A stretch of 64,000 bases of DNA from Lichtheimia corymbifera B2541. Lineage: Eukaryota > Mucoromycota > Mucoromycetes > Mucorales > Lichtheimiaceae. Below, piece after piece: positions 12,780 to 24,900 of the stretch. Numbering within the stretch: the stretch's first letter is position 1; the number at the start of each line of letters is the position of its first letter. The notes under the pieces were generated by a model, which was not told the DNA's origin, searched no databases, and saw nothing but the letters and a program-made list of their open reading frames with translations. The stretch lies in the NCBI GenBank assembly GCA_000697475.1, contig JNEU01000777.1, positions 1 to 64,000 on the forward strand, written 5' to 3'. Made by a program: the position numbers and the translations under genes.

Positions 12780-13258
12780 CTAGAATGAAGGTCGCTCAAG
12801 GTTCTTGCGTGCAGCATAGAATTCAGGCTTCACATTGAAGAACTGTGTGTAAATCAACATGTTAGCTGCATTCACTCCTTTTTCTTTACACTTTCATTTC
12901 CTCCTATTCTTTTCCATACCTTGATGTTTTGGTGCTGTTGGACACGATTCCATGGATCAGGGTTATTCTTGCGGTCAACCAAGATTTCTGGATGGGTACG
13001 CAAAAGGTATACTGGTGGGGGAGGAATAGATGGGATTAGATATTTACGGCACTGGTTTAATGGACGACGTGTGTAGGGAATGCTTACGTGGATATCTACA
13101 GAAGAACGAACAGCAGTATGAGATTTCTGTTACACATAATCATGGCGTTTCCCGGTATAAATGATAACATACGTGACAGCAGCAGCACAACCAGCCCCAG
13201 CGAAAAGAAATAATGGTGCTAGTGCTGGATTAGCCTTCATGAAAGTTACGAATGCCAT
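12780..13258 (-). CDS. NDUFA4: NDUFA4-like mitochondrial inner-membrane protein
   Basis: NDUFA4 (MLRQ/B12D family) is a small single-pass inner-membrane subunit associated with respiratory complexes I/IV. Exons: 13173-13258, 13088-13095, 12920-13011 and 12780-12842, giving 82 residues, the normal family size. The N-terminal hydrophobic segment is followed by LYLLRTHPEI and the family hallmark DRKNNPDPWN. Exon 2 is only 8 nt (ATATCCAC), flanked by CTGTAG and GTAAGC. It is needed to keep the frame between AAV and LYLLRTHP. No other join of the flanking exons with consensus sites was found. Confidence 0.85.
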
Positions 13259-13341
13259 GCTTGAAAACAAAAGAAAAGAAGAAAGAGAGGGGTGATTGAG
13301 GAGTGATTACGTGTTTGGTGCATTTTTGCTTTGTTTGCCCT

Positions 13342-13349
13342 TTATATAG
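13342..13349 (-). promoter_or_regulatory. TATA box of the NDUFA4-like gene
   Basis: On the minus strand the sequence CCTATATAAAGGG lies about 85 bp upstream of the start codon at 13258, a plausible TATA position. Confidence 0.5.
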
Positions 13350-14615
13350 GCGAGATCATGCGCCTGCAGTTCCCACAGCCTCTCCCCCTATCTTCTCACG
13401 AAATGTTAGGCACTGTTACTCTAAATAATAATAGTGCACTTTTCTTTTTAGTATTCATATACCCGTCATCATGCCCCAGCACCATAAGAGCACCGCAGAG
13501 ATATGACAACATAGTTTTATCGAGCAACGTGCTCCATTCAATTTATTCTTTTGGGTCATTGTTTTCAAAGGTAAGAATCATTCACCACCTTGAAATGTGA
13601 TTATTCCCTTCATCTCAATCAAGCAACTATCGGGTATCTATCTTGGAGATAGCTCAAGAGGGTAGCATTGCATCATCGTTCTGAGTGCCTGTGGATGTTT
13701 TGCATGAAGGATATTTCTTATCCCGCCCTTGCCAGCTTTTTTCCGACGTGAATGTATTGCCATCTGGAAGAATGAAAGCGGGGGGAATAACCCGAAAGTA
13801 GTGTATCAGCATCCTTTATTTCTGGTGACACATCAATAATAACAGCATGTATGCTTTTAGAATGTCCTTAAACCATGCCGATAGATTCAATAAATAATCA
13901 CACTATGGACCTCGGTAAATAATATAAGGTAAGGGCTGAGGTATCTACGATGGTTACGGTGCTCAGGGTGCGAACAAAGAGCTTTCCGCTTGATGCACTC
14001 CCCCGCTTTCCATCATAATACAAACAACATTTCCTCACATGATTCTCGCACACCAACATTCATGTCAGGGGAACACTCGCATTGACGTTTTCCCTGTCAA
14101 ATGGGTCATTGCATAAGCTACGTCTTGTGATATTCGTATCCAACTGGCTCATCAAATATACAGTGAATGTTGCCACGGCTGTACTACACCGCTGCATAAT
14201 ATTATTCTCACACATCAAAGGCCATTCCTTTTTGGTTTTTTCTCCCAAGCAACCTAGCATCTCCATTGGTACATTCGATATGCTTGTGAAATGATAAGCT
14301 TGTGTTGAACGTCATCTTATTGGCATAAGTGATTAGATATATGTAATTGACCATGTAAGTTCGGCTCTTTCCAAGGACAAAAGGGGCTTTAGATATACAT
14401 TCAATGACGCTCCGCCTTTTAATCATTATTTTATTATAGCATTCTTAGAGGATATGAGATATATAGCAAAGAGGAGATTAAGCAGAGGTAATGACACAGG
14501 GAGGGGTTTCCTGGATATGCGCGTTGACGCGAGCTGAATGAAAATTTGGGTCGCGCGTAAATCGCGTGTCTTGATTACTGGTCTCCTTCTTCTACCTATT
14601 CACAAGCATAACACA
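13350..14615. other. Intergenic, no gene recognised
   Basis: About 1.27 kb between the NDUFA4-like promoter and POLD2. Only short unsupported frames are present on both strands. A CGCG-rich motif pair (TCGCGCGTAAATCGCGTG, about 14551-14568) lies about 50 bp before the POLD2 start. ACGCG-type elements drive S-phase genes in other fungi, so it is a candidate MCB-like site, but this is inference. Confidence 0.4.
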
Positions 14616-16594
14616 ATGGCTTCCAGTGCAAGCTCGAGCGACAAGTAAGTTCAATTCTTCTCTTGGCATCAGTAAACTAACCGATCGATAGAAGGAACGA
14701 ACTCTGTGGACCAGTGACCGAACAACATGCGTACCTCGAGCGCAGAGATGCTACCTTTGACGATCTACCAGATCGTGCAGCGACACTCGTTGTCAAAGAC
14801 AAGGCATTCCATCGTCAATTCGCCAGTATATACTTTATTCGATTGCTGAAACTGCGTCCCGTTATTCAAAATGAGGCCGAGCAACGGTGGGGCAAGCTTA
14901 CAGGTATGTGTGTGTTTGTGTGTGTGTGTGCGTGTGGTGCTTCTAATGATACGGTACTTTTGACCACTGACAAAGGATCATAGACAAGCCAAGTTATGTA
15001 CCCAAGGTGCTCGATGTCACTCACAAACGCTGCTACATTATTGGCACCGTCTATGTGGATATGAAGCTTAAACCCAATGTCTTGAACGACCTTGCCAAGG
15101 ACCATGCACTCGTTGCCCCTGCTATGCCAGCAAAGTATCGAGCCGATGACAACCGCATATCTATCGAAGATGAATCAGGTCGCATTGTGTTGACAGGTGC
15201 AGCATTGGAAAAAGAATTCTGGGTCACAGGTAGGAGAGAGAGGACACGTTTGACATGTCGATCACGTATCCTAATGCGTACTGGATAGGCATGATTGTGG
15301 GATTGTTGGGCAAGGAAACTCCTGAAGGCCTTTTTGACGTTCATGAAATCTGTTACCCTGGTATCCCAGAACAACTTCCACTTCCAAAGCGAGGTAAGGT
15401 ATATGATAAAGGAGTTACAGAGACGTGTGAATCTGATAAGAGAGCCTATAGAAAGCAACAAGTACATTGCCTTGGTTTCTGGGCTGGATCTCGGCTCCAA
15501 GGGCTCCTTTGATATCAAGACACAAATGTTGACTGAATACCTATCGGGAGAATTGGGCGGTCCAGATGTAAGTAGGATGGATTCATCATTGATTTACAAC
15601 CAACCATGGAATGATAGGATCAAAAACAATGCTCCAATATATCGCGATTGATCATTGCAGGCAATTCCATAGGCGATCTTGAGCTTGCGGAAGACCAAGG
15701 AACTACAGTAAGGATGGAATGAACAATGTATATACCGGAAGGTCCTGATCCAATCATAATGATATAGAAAAAATACGGCCAAGAATTTATCCAATATGAT
15801 TACGACCCATTACACCATTTGGATGAGCTTTTCGAAGAACTTTGTGGCACCATGCCAATTGATATCATGCCAGGTGAACGCGACCCTGCAAATCGACAAT
15901 TACCACAGCAAGCTATGCAGCGATCATTATTCCCAAGATCTCATGCAATGAACAATCTCCGTATGGTCACAAACCCATATTGGTGCAAGGTGGATGACGT
16001 TGTGTAAGTGAGAGAAGATAAGTTATGGGCGTCAGGATGCTAAGTAAAGATATAAATAGTCTTCTTGGAACTTCTGGACAAAACATCGACGATGCTTTCA
16101 AGTATGTGGATGCGGATACTCCGTTAACGTTGGCAGAACGTTGTATGTTTTGGAGGCACATTGCACCATCAGCTCCTGATACATTATGTACGTACTTCTT
16201 ATATCGCGTTTGGGGATTCGAAAAGTCTTCTCCTTTAACTTACACTTTTGCTCGCTCTCTCTCTTCAGGGTGTTATCCCTTCCAAGATCAAGACCCCTTT
16301 ATTGTTGAACAGAGCCCTCATGTATATTTCGTTGGTAACCAATCCAAATTCGAGCATAGCTTGGTGGAAGGTAAGATCTATTATAGATTACCATGGATGA
16401 TGGAAGGGTTACTGACATGCATATTCTAACAAGGTGCTGATGGACAAAAAATCCGCGTGGTGATGGTGCCTTCTTTTGCCAAAACTGGATCGATCGTCCT
16501 GTTGAATCTCTCCAACCTCGATTGCACAGAAATACAAATCACAGATAGCGATAGAACAGCACAGCATAATGAAAACATGGATACATCTGAATAA
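14616..16594 (+). CDS. POLD2: DNA polymerase delta small subunit (POLD2)
   Basis: POLD2 (Pol31/Cdc1 in yeasts) is the inactive-phosphoesterase B subunit of DNA polymerase delta. It bridges the catalytic subunit and the other small subunits at the replication fork. Ten exons: 14616-14644, 14692-14903, 14984-15229, 15289-15393, 15443-15567, 15618-15707, 15768-16003, 16060-16187, 16269-16370 and 16434-16594; 477 residues. Landmarks include YVPKVLDV, ALVSGLDLGS, SRLIIAGNSIG, PIDIMPGERDP, LPQQ, LVTNPY-type VTNPYWCKVDDV, LGTSGQNIDD and HIAPSAPDTL before CYPF. The intron at 15394-15442 is 49 nt; the GAG of KREPIES is split across it, and no other acceptor restores the frame. Confidence 0.96.
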
Positions 16595-18508
16595 AGTAAC
16601 GACAAAACATACACCATTGAATGTGAAAGGCTAGCAGCAACCGCATCAGGGACATGTGTGACATGGAGACGACGTTCTAGGCCACCTGCACCACAAACAT
16701 CGGCCAGGGGTGCGTACAAAGGATAGATAATTTGCATATACATAAAACTGCGTTATTTCTTTGAGTGTATGCGTGAATGTGGTTGCAATCGTTGATGCCG
16801 ATGGGTACGAGAATAGGCACGATATTTATGGAAGATGTAAAATTCGAGGTGGCAAACATATTTCGATTTCTACATATCTGAGTTGCTGCAGCGGATCGAT
16901 GTGGAAACGATTCAGGGCGAGGAGGGAAGCGGGGAGATGCAAAAGGAACAAGACCTCATCCATACAATGAATGAAGGATACATGTAATCCAATCAATGCA
17001 CAGACAGGTCATATTAATGCAGGCCAAGATCGTGGAACGGTGATGGTAGTAGTGATGGTTGTATAGTCAATCAATGGGAACTTAAGATGTGATAGCGAAA
17101 GGGTTATTCAAAAGAGATATGACGGATTAGCAAACCGGTGGCAAGAGCAATGATGATGATGTTCGCAACGCATGGAAGGGGAAATTAGGGCATACAATCA
17201 AAGAAAAGTTAGGGTACATGTTATGCATATATTGTATGATGATGGCTGTAGTGTGTTTTTCTGGCACGTTGTTCGTTTCCAATGAAACACAGAATGAATG
17301 GAAACCATGTTAAGCAGAGCCATTGTCTAATTGACATTTGCCACTCTGCATATGATCGGCCATGTTCAGTGTCATTGCTGTGATAGAATTATGTGTCTTT
17401 TTCCCCCTAACAGAGACCCATGCTCCTGCACATCCCTTATATTCCTCTCCCCTTATTGCTCTTTTTTTCTTCCCATCCCTGAACGTACGAACACATACAC
17501 ATGCAACACCTCATTCTGCCTTCACACCGCAAGCTGCACTACATCAACCGCTATAGAAAATGTCTCGTTTACGAGATGTGTATTGCCGTTTATGCGTGTC
17601 ACGCTTACGCTTACCATATTATGTCCTACAATAACAACATTCAAATGGATGGTGGTGGACACATGCGTTGCTGTGCTACCTTTGACGCACGTACATCTGA
17701 GATCGCTTGCCATCAAATGAAACCAAAAGCACGCGTCAATGTAACGTATGACACAAAGTTCACATTGCAAAAGGAGAGCAAAGTACCATGCAAATCCAGA
17801 GGAGTGTTGCACAAAGCGTGCTGGTCAAATGTCATTATTAGATACATGACATTACCAGATTGGCACAGCAAATTGTTTAATGACTTTTTCACATCCACCT
17901 AAAATGACTCTGAAACATGCTGGATTTTTAGCATGGGGATATATTCGAACGAACAGGAGAAGATGAACCAACTTCAATAAGCTTTTGTTGTCCCAATATA
18001 AGGTTTGCTTGGCTGGTTGGCTTTGCGTTGGATCATGAGGAGGAGGAGAATTCCATATTCATTGTTTGCTGTTGTAATCCAATGCTGTGTCTCCCATGTG
18101 TCAAACCTTGACATCAACGATTCTTCACAAAATGGGCGACCCAACGACCATGAAGAGAGGGAATCAGGGTATGAGCCACTTTGATGTCATTTTTCACAAG
18201 ATACAAGAGCCCCTATTACTTTGACTGCTCCGTTTATCGCACGAAAGACGGTACATTTACTGGTTCGACGTATCGGAAGGGGTGCAGCAACAGCTGCATT
18301 AATGCCTCTCTTTTTTATTCGGTTGCTCTTGTATTCTCTTTTTCTTTTTTCATCTCCTCCTCTTGTCAATTTTTACTCCCCCACCACTCTCCTTCTCTTT
18401 TTTGGTTTCCTACTCTACATAACGTCGCTCCTACCATCATCACCAGCATTATCAATATCACTAGTATTTTATAAGCAACAACAAAATTCAAGAAGCATTT
18501 GACTGCAA
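16595..18508. other. Long intergenic region with one doubtful ORF
   Basis: About 1.9 kb between POLD2 and the CaaX gene. A 133-codon plus-strand frame (17501-17902) is rich in Cys, His and Met, matches nothing known to me, and is overlapped by an open minus-strand frame; it is treated as chance. CT-rich sequence at about 18300-18420 probably forms the 5' leader of the next gene. Nothing else was recognised. Confidence 0.4.
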
Positions 18509-19033
18509 ATGGCATCATACTGGTATTCAACCGATGGGATGGATCACAAGCGGCTATCAAGTCGACATCTCGATATGCTTGACAATGCATACAAAAATCG
18601 CACTCGAATCAAAATATTTGATGATTACGCTTTTGGACCTGAGGTGGCTGCTATAGCCGATCCCTACCTCGGCACAATGACAGCAGGTGAAATCCATTTT
18701 GGATTATACCGCAATCCTACTCTACGCGTGAGTGGGGATGGTATGGATGATTTGGACAACCTGATCCTCTTGGATAGCACAGCTGGCATGTTTCAGTTTT
18801 CATCGTCATCGTCGTCATCATCGTCATCATCGGGATCATCGCCTTCAACCACAGATAACTGCGTGCTAGTAGCATCACACAACTTTCTGGGTCAGCGAAG
18901 ACACTCTTTCCCTGCTATCAAGAATAATAATAACAACAGCAGCAAGAAGCGGTCGGACTCTTCATCAACACCTAATCATTCAGCTGGTCAACGTCCAAAT
19001 CAAGATGAATGTGTTTGCTGCATAATCTCATGA
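18509..19033 (+). CDS. Hypothetical protein with C-terminal CaaX box
   Basis: Single exon, 174 residues, family not recognised. The first 90 residues look folded (LGTMTAGEIHFGLYRNPTLRV). A serine run encoded by TCA/TCG repeats follows, then an Asn/Ser-rich linker, then the C-terminus ECVCCIIS. CIIS fits a CaaX box, and Ser at X favours farnesylation; the Cys residues just upstream could be palmitoylated, as in Ras proteins. Location on the cytosolic face of a membrane is therefore inferred. A CT-rich leader sits upstream of the start. Low-complexity segments prevent any functional call. Confidence 0.7.
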   Translation: MASYWYSTDGMDHKRLSSRHLDMLDNAYKNRTRIKIFDDYAFGPEVAAIADPYLGTMTAGEIHFGLYRNPTLRVSGDGMDDLDNLILLDSTAGMFQFSSSSSSSSSSSGSSPSTTDNCVLVASHNFLGQRRHSFPAIKNNNNNSSKKRSDSSSTPNHSAGQRPNQDECVCCIIS

Positions 19034-20224
19034 GCTGACGTGTGTTCCCTTATTTACGTTCACCTGTGTTTATAATCCCTCCTTTTATTATCTTACCCGT
19101 TTCAATATCCTAGTACATAATCTCTCTCAAACGCTCTCTCACACTCGCTCGCCCACCATCGTTAATGCTTTTTTTTCTTTTTTCAGCAGCATCAGCCGTG
19201 TAACATTAATGCACTGATGATTCTTTTCTGTTTGATGTACCTTTACCATCATGCTCCCACCACCTTTCCACACTTGTGGTTCTTCCCATCCCATTCTCTT
19301 GCTGCTTATCCTTCGTTATGTTCTACCATTACTAAAGAAAACAGATCATCATCATCATCATCATCATCATCACCGTCAACATTGCATACGTCAAACCAGC
19401 AGCAGCAGTAGCAACAGGAGTTGAAGCCATTTATCATCACTACGTAACTCATCATCAGCAGGGATCTGCGTCCCTGGATGTCATCTTATGCAGGTTCCAT
19501 ACTGAAAGTACCTTATGGAATTGATATTGGGTGGGGTTAATGCTGGATGAAGATGGACCACTGGCTCTCAGCGTATGGGGCATGAGAGGTTGAGCTCATT
19601 TATGCTGCAGTGTGTGCATGTTTGTGTGTATACATGTCAATCAAGTTGTTCGTCATTATGCATCGCTATGAAAGGGATCATCTGAACTGAATGAGAGCCG
19701 ACAATGACTAATACATCATTAGACAAAGGGGAAAGAAAAGGAGCAAGAGCAACTTAGAGTGACCGTGTTATTCAAGCACAAGTTATATATGCATGATGGT
19801 CATCTTTACTCTTCCACATTATATATCTATACATAAATGCTCACGTAGCAGTATCAATGGGAGCTCCCATATAGGATCAATATTAATAGCCATTTGACTA
19901 TTTCTCTCTTTACAGTCTTTCTACGTCCATGTCTCTGCTGGATCATGCATGCGCATATACGCCTATGTGCTCATCAACGTATATGCGCTTGCGCCTTTTT
20001 GGTGAATTTGGTTTCAGACATCAACGCTCTGTGCCACCCACAGCCATCACCATTCTTAACAATTGATACACTTTCTTGCATGCAAAGACTGCTTTTCAAA
20101 GCGACCTTCTCGTATCTTGTGCAATACCGTTGCCTTTTGCGACAAAAGGAGGTTTTTGGGGAGGTGGAGGATGTAAGGAGAAATCACATCCATATATGGA
20201 GGAAATGACATTTTCATCTATTGT
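19034..20224. other. Intergenic with a TCA microsatellite
   Basis: No gene recognised. A (TCA)n run lies at about 19347-19372. The region probably contains the 3' UTR of the CaaX gene and the 3' UTR of the minus-strand GPI-type gene. Confidence 0.4.
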
Positions 20225-21032
20225 TCACATAACCACCATCACTGACACCATCGTTAAATAAAATGACATAAGTAAGAGCTGAGAAGCCGTCGTTGCCGAA
20301 GATGATGTTATAATGGATGACGACGACGACGAGGAAGTATCAGGGGCACGATACGTCGTTGAGGCTTGTGCAGCATGATGTTGGATAGATTCATCGGATG
20401 GACTTTTGCAGTGGAGCTTGATACGACAGCGGTCAATACAGCCTTGTTGGTCCTTGCATTCCTTTTCGCATATTTCCTTTTTGCCTGTACACTCAGCTGT
20501 CGATCTCGAGCCATTGGATCGGCGTTGTAAAGCCTGATTTTGTCGTCGTCTGTTGTTACAATTACTATCAAGCCTACCCCCAGCATAAAAAAGTCAATGA
20601 GATATGATCGCAGTATTTTACGTATCACACATACGTTTTACACCTCTTCCCATTCCAACCAGGAAGCTTCGCCTCGTGATAATGCATGATGGGCTTTTCT
20701 TCTTGATGCACTAGTAGGCTAAACTCTGCGTGTTTGTTAAAAACATAATTGGTAATAGGAGCAATTTTTGGGTCTGCTGCAGCAGATGTGCAGTGTGTGG
20801 GCTTAACCACATGCATATGAAGTATTTTTCATTCTTGCTGCTCGTACCTCGCTGCAGATGCATCTGCAATTCTATCCGTCAATAACGATTGAGCATCCAA
20901 TTGAGGTAAATAATGTTGAGCGATTGACCGGCGATCATTCACGATACGTCTATTACTAGCTAATGCGGGAACTGCTGCTAGTTGCATAGCCATGACTAGT
21001 AACACACGTGTGGTTGCAACCATTAGCTGCAT
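20225..21032 (-). CDS. Putative GPI-anchored Cys-rich secreted protein
   Basis: Family not recognised. Modelled exons: 20848-21032, 20635-20718 and 20225-20564, 202 residues. Exon 1 encodes a signal-peptide-like start (VLLVMAMQLAAVPALAS). Exon 3 encodes a Cys-rich block with spacing C-x6-C-x3-C-x5-C-x3-C-x5-C, then a Ser/Thr-rich region with seven consecutive Ser, then a hydrophobic end (LLLMSFYLTMVSVMVVM), the layout of GPI-anchored cell-wall proteins. The exon 2 to 3 join (GTATGT...GATAG) is phase-consistent and keeps 113 codons open. The exon 2 acceptor (TTTAG at 20719-20723) is the only one found that matches the exon 1 donor phase, so the middle of the protein is less certain. Confidence 0.6.
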
Positions 21033-21951
21033 GATCTTTGTGAGTAGAGGCAACAAAAAGAGAGGATTGGGGTGATGATGAGCGTAAGTTTTGCGGACTA
21101 AATAGATTGTATGGTATGCATAATTGCATTTCGTGTATCCCTTCCCCTCGTCTCGTGGTATAAATGTGAGCGAGGAATGATATATAGGATGCAAGAGTGG
21201 TAACCCAGCACGCTATAAGCACGAGCATTGATATACACAAACACTGGTGGACTGAGGATATAATAAGAAACATATATTATTATGCAGCAACAATGAAGAA
21301 GAAGGATGATGGGTCTGATGATGTATCCAACAAAGGTTTATGGACGACCTGAGCCTTAAGTAAAGCGAGCTAAGGATGATTTGGATAGGTTGTACACAGC
21401 CAAAAGTGTCGTTGTTCATGCCAGGGCCAGGAATAAAAAAAGAACAGCATTGTGTATTTGGGGGGTGAAGCGTAATAATAATTTGGGGGGAATCCACGCG
21501 AGTAAGTGTGATGGTCCAAAAGAAATATCAAAAAAGGAAAAAATAAAGCAAATGAGTGATGATATCTGTACAATGAATCAAAACTCGGCGTATGTGTCTT
21601 TGACGCTGTACCTTGTTTCCTTGTCTCCCGAAGAATCAAATCATATCATCATCCAGTGGTGAGCTCTTCTCCTCCCCCAATAACATCGCCTCCTTATATT
21701 ATTTCTTTATATCACAGGAGTTGAAACAATACTGGGCGCTCCCTTGTCATCATTATATCTTCATCTGTTGATCCCGGCGGCTGGTTGTTGCTTGCTTCTG
21801 CTGCTTCTGCTGCTGCTGCTTGTTGCTGTGTGTGATTTTTACTTATCTAGGGGAAGGGGAATTAGGCCAGTGTGATCCCTATCGGAACGCATCTCTTTCG
21901 CATTTCCCTTTTCTTTCTTGTTTTGCATCTTTATACATACCCGTTTATGAC
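21033..21951. other. Divergent intergenic region
   Basis: About 0.9 kb between divergent starts. No gene recognised. A CTG/CTT-rich low-complexity stretch (about 21788-21832) precedes the exchanger gene. Confidence 0.4.
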
Positions 21952-24900
21952 ATGCCCTCACACACGCTATCAATTCTTATTCTCTGTTGTGCCTTGATTC
22001 TACTCACTTGTACCGTCTATGCAACATCATTCAGTCAGCAACGTCCTCCGACCAACTTGACAGCCCCGATCGATGCCGACTTGGTACATCCTTGGACTCA
22101 TCAGGTAGATCGGCATTCCCAATGGGTCACAGATCTCGAGTGCATCGCGTAAAAGGGAATGGTGAAACACTAACCGTTATATTTGTGTACCACAATGTCA
22201 ACATAGGCGTGCGCCAATATCGAGTTGCACAAGGATCAATGCACGTTTGTGCAGTCAGCATGCCATGGATTCAGTGGTCTCTACTTGCGCTTCTACTATT
22301 GCACTACTCTATGGAAACCTGTCGCTGTTGCTGCTTTGGTAAATATCACTGACGATCATCATCATCATCATCATCATCCCCTCCTCATTCTCATTATTTC
22401 GATTGCAACCTAACCTATGTTGCATGTATGTTGTTGTTGTTCTAGTGCTCAGCATTGCTGCTCTTATTTGGCGCAGTCAGCGTGGTGGCATCCGACTTTT
22501 TCTGTAAGAGATCAGAAGAGAGACAGACACCTGATGACACCTTTATTGACGCTTGAAAACGCATTTAGGTCCCAATCTTCAAACCATATCCGCCAAATTG
22601 CAACTCTCAGAAAGCATGGCAAGTATTATATTGAGTGATCCACACAACACATGCCGATCTGACATTATTATCATTAGGCAGGCGTCACTGTATTAGCTTT
22701 TGGAAATGGAAGTCCTGATTTATTTAGCACGTTCAGGTATGGTTGGTGGCTGTTGCTGTATGCTTGTCATTGATGCAAGATGCAACATTCTCCTTGTTTC
22801 CCTTGTTGGGCTATTTGATCATCTCCTGACCTTTTGCGTTGATAGTGCCATGGATTCTGGTTCAGGATCATTAGCCATTGGTGAATTGATTGGAGCATGC
22901 TTCTTTATCACGGCCATTGTCGCAGGATCGATGGGGATTATTAGGCCGTTCCAATCCAAGCGCATTACATTTATGCGAGATGCAACATTTCTCACAGGTG
23001 CCATCATGATGATTACATGGATTGTGTACCACCAATGCATTTATTGGTATCATGGAATCGCCCTCATTGCATATTACCTTATTTATGTCTTGGTCGTCAT
23101 GCTGGGAGCCTGCAACTTTCAGGGGAACAATGCGCCCAACAGCAAAATGGAAGAACAGCGATCAGTAGCAGAGGAACTTATTGATGAGACTACACGCTTG
23201 CTGGGTGGCGGATCATGTAAGTTAAGGGGTTGGGAAAGAGAGTTAGCTGGTGAACAACAAAGAACGGGCGTTGATATGGAAAGGCTTGCATATTTGTGTA
23301 TATTGACGAAATACCCTTTTCTAGCACGGCAACAACAATCCAAACCACCTCGGTTGTCGATACCCATCCATGGATTTGCGACACCAGGAGGAGCTGTGGA
23401 GCACCATTTAGGTCACATTATTCGACCCATGACCGCAAGATCTCTTTCAAGACATTCATTACGTATCGATACCCATTCCACTGGCTTTCCACGCACAACA
23501 AGTACCACTGGTTCAATTTCTTCACGTTTAGTACGACAGCCCATGACACCACGCGTCGGTATTAGAACTTCACTTTTTGGTGCAATCGAGGTAAGAATAG
23601 ATTAAGTTGGGGTTGATTGACACTTTTTCCCCTTCTTTATCTTCTCCTGCATCATTTATTGGAGGCTCATTTTAAACGCATCTATATTACCATATGACCA
23701 GTTTCAAGAACATGTCAAGGCTATGCGACGAGCCACAAGCTCAAACCAGTTTCCTGCGAGTCCAAGCACTACAACGACCACCAACAATCACCTGAGACGA
23801 CGTCAAATTTCGATGCCACATTGGGGAAAGCAGAACAATGTTGGAGGAATGTCATCAACAAGCGTGGCGGCAACAACAGCAACACCAGGGGTGCATGTAT
23901 CCTATGGTGCCCGTAGTGCAACGATTGGTCGACCGCGAGCATCCACTGTCAATGATCACCTACTTACAACTCAACGACCGAATAATAATCACCACAGCAG
24001 CAACAGTGGACCCATGTCACCCGATAGCACTGGGAGCAGTACTGGACTGGCTGAAGATTATTTTGCATATTTATCAGCAAATCAACACAATCAATGTCCA
24101 ATGGTGGAGTTACCTGAGCAAGAAGTGTGTCGCAGTGGTACCGATCTTACGATTCCAGAGATACGTTTGGCTCCACCCAACAATAATGCAATGCATCCAT
24201 CATCATCACCCAATGAACCAAGGAGATTGCGCAGGGGAAGCACATCCCTTCATGTACCCCCAAGTCCGAGCATTGCCAACACCGAAGATGATATCTACGT
24301 GTCAGCACGTCAAAGCCCAGCTGTTAGCCCATCACCATCCATGTACTATGTTCCTCATCATCACTCCCCAGATCATCGTTCTATTTCCATTGTCCTTTCT
24401 CATGTCGATAATCAAGGCGACTTGCCATTTGTCCAACGTGCTCTTGAACCACACTTTGCACTACCAGAATCTCGAGCCTCATGCACAACCTGCGTCACAG
24501 CATGTTGCCCACAGCTTATGGATAGCGTACGTCAAGCACTTTTCCCGACGATGCAAGATTGGTGCGAAAAGTCATGGTTTTGTAAACTCAGTACGCTTAT
24601 TGCAGTGCCTCTTGTCCTTGTCTTCACTCTGACATTACCGGTGGCTGAACAAGAAGGCGGTGTTCAAGTGGATGATTTCCAAATGCTTGATGAAGATGAA
24701 GACAATGATCCTGCAAAGCATCTTTATTTGTCAGTTGCTACCGATGATGGCTACTCGGATATCATGGCTGATGACCCCTTAATGCAAGATGAATTCCAGC
24801 AGCAACAGCAACAACCTTGGTGCCGTTGGCTCCTTGCCTTGCAAGCTGTTTGTGGTACCACATTCCTTGCTGTTATCATGGCAAGTAAGTAACACATTGA

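Noticed and set aside
15394..15442. Alternative acceptors at GATAAAG and TTACAG in POLD2 intron 4
   Set aside because: Both shift the frame; only the acceptor ending at 15442 gives KREPIESNKYIAL.
17501..17902. 133-codon frame in the POLD2 to CaaX gap
   Set aside because: Open on both strands, unusual composition, no splice context or family match.
20308..20628. 106-codon minus-strand frame rich in basic residues
   Set aside because: Overlaps the GPI-type exon in another frame; splice phase and the Cys/Ser/hydrophobic layout favour the GPI frame.
23838..24632. 264-codon plus-strand frame inside the exchanger's exon 8
   Set aside because: Out of frame with the phase-consistent exchanger model; it is a shadow of the low-complexity loop.
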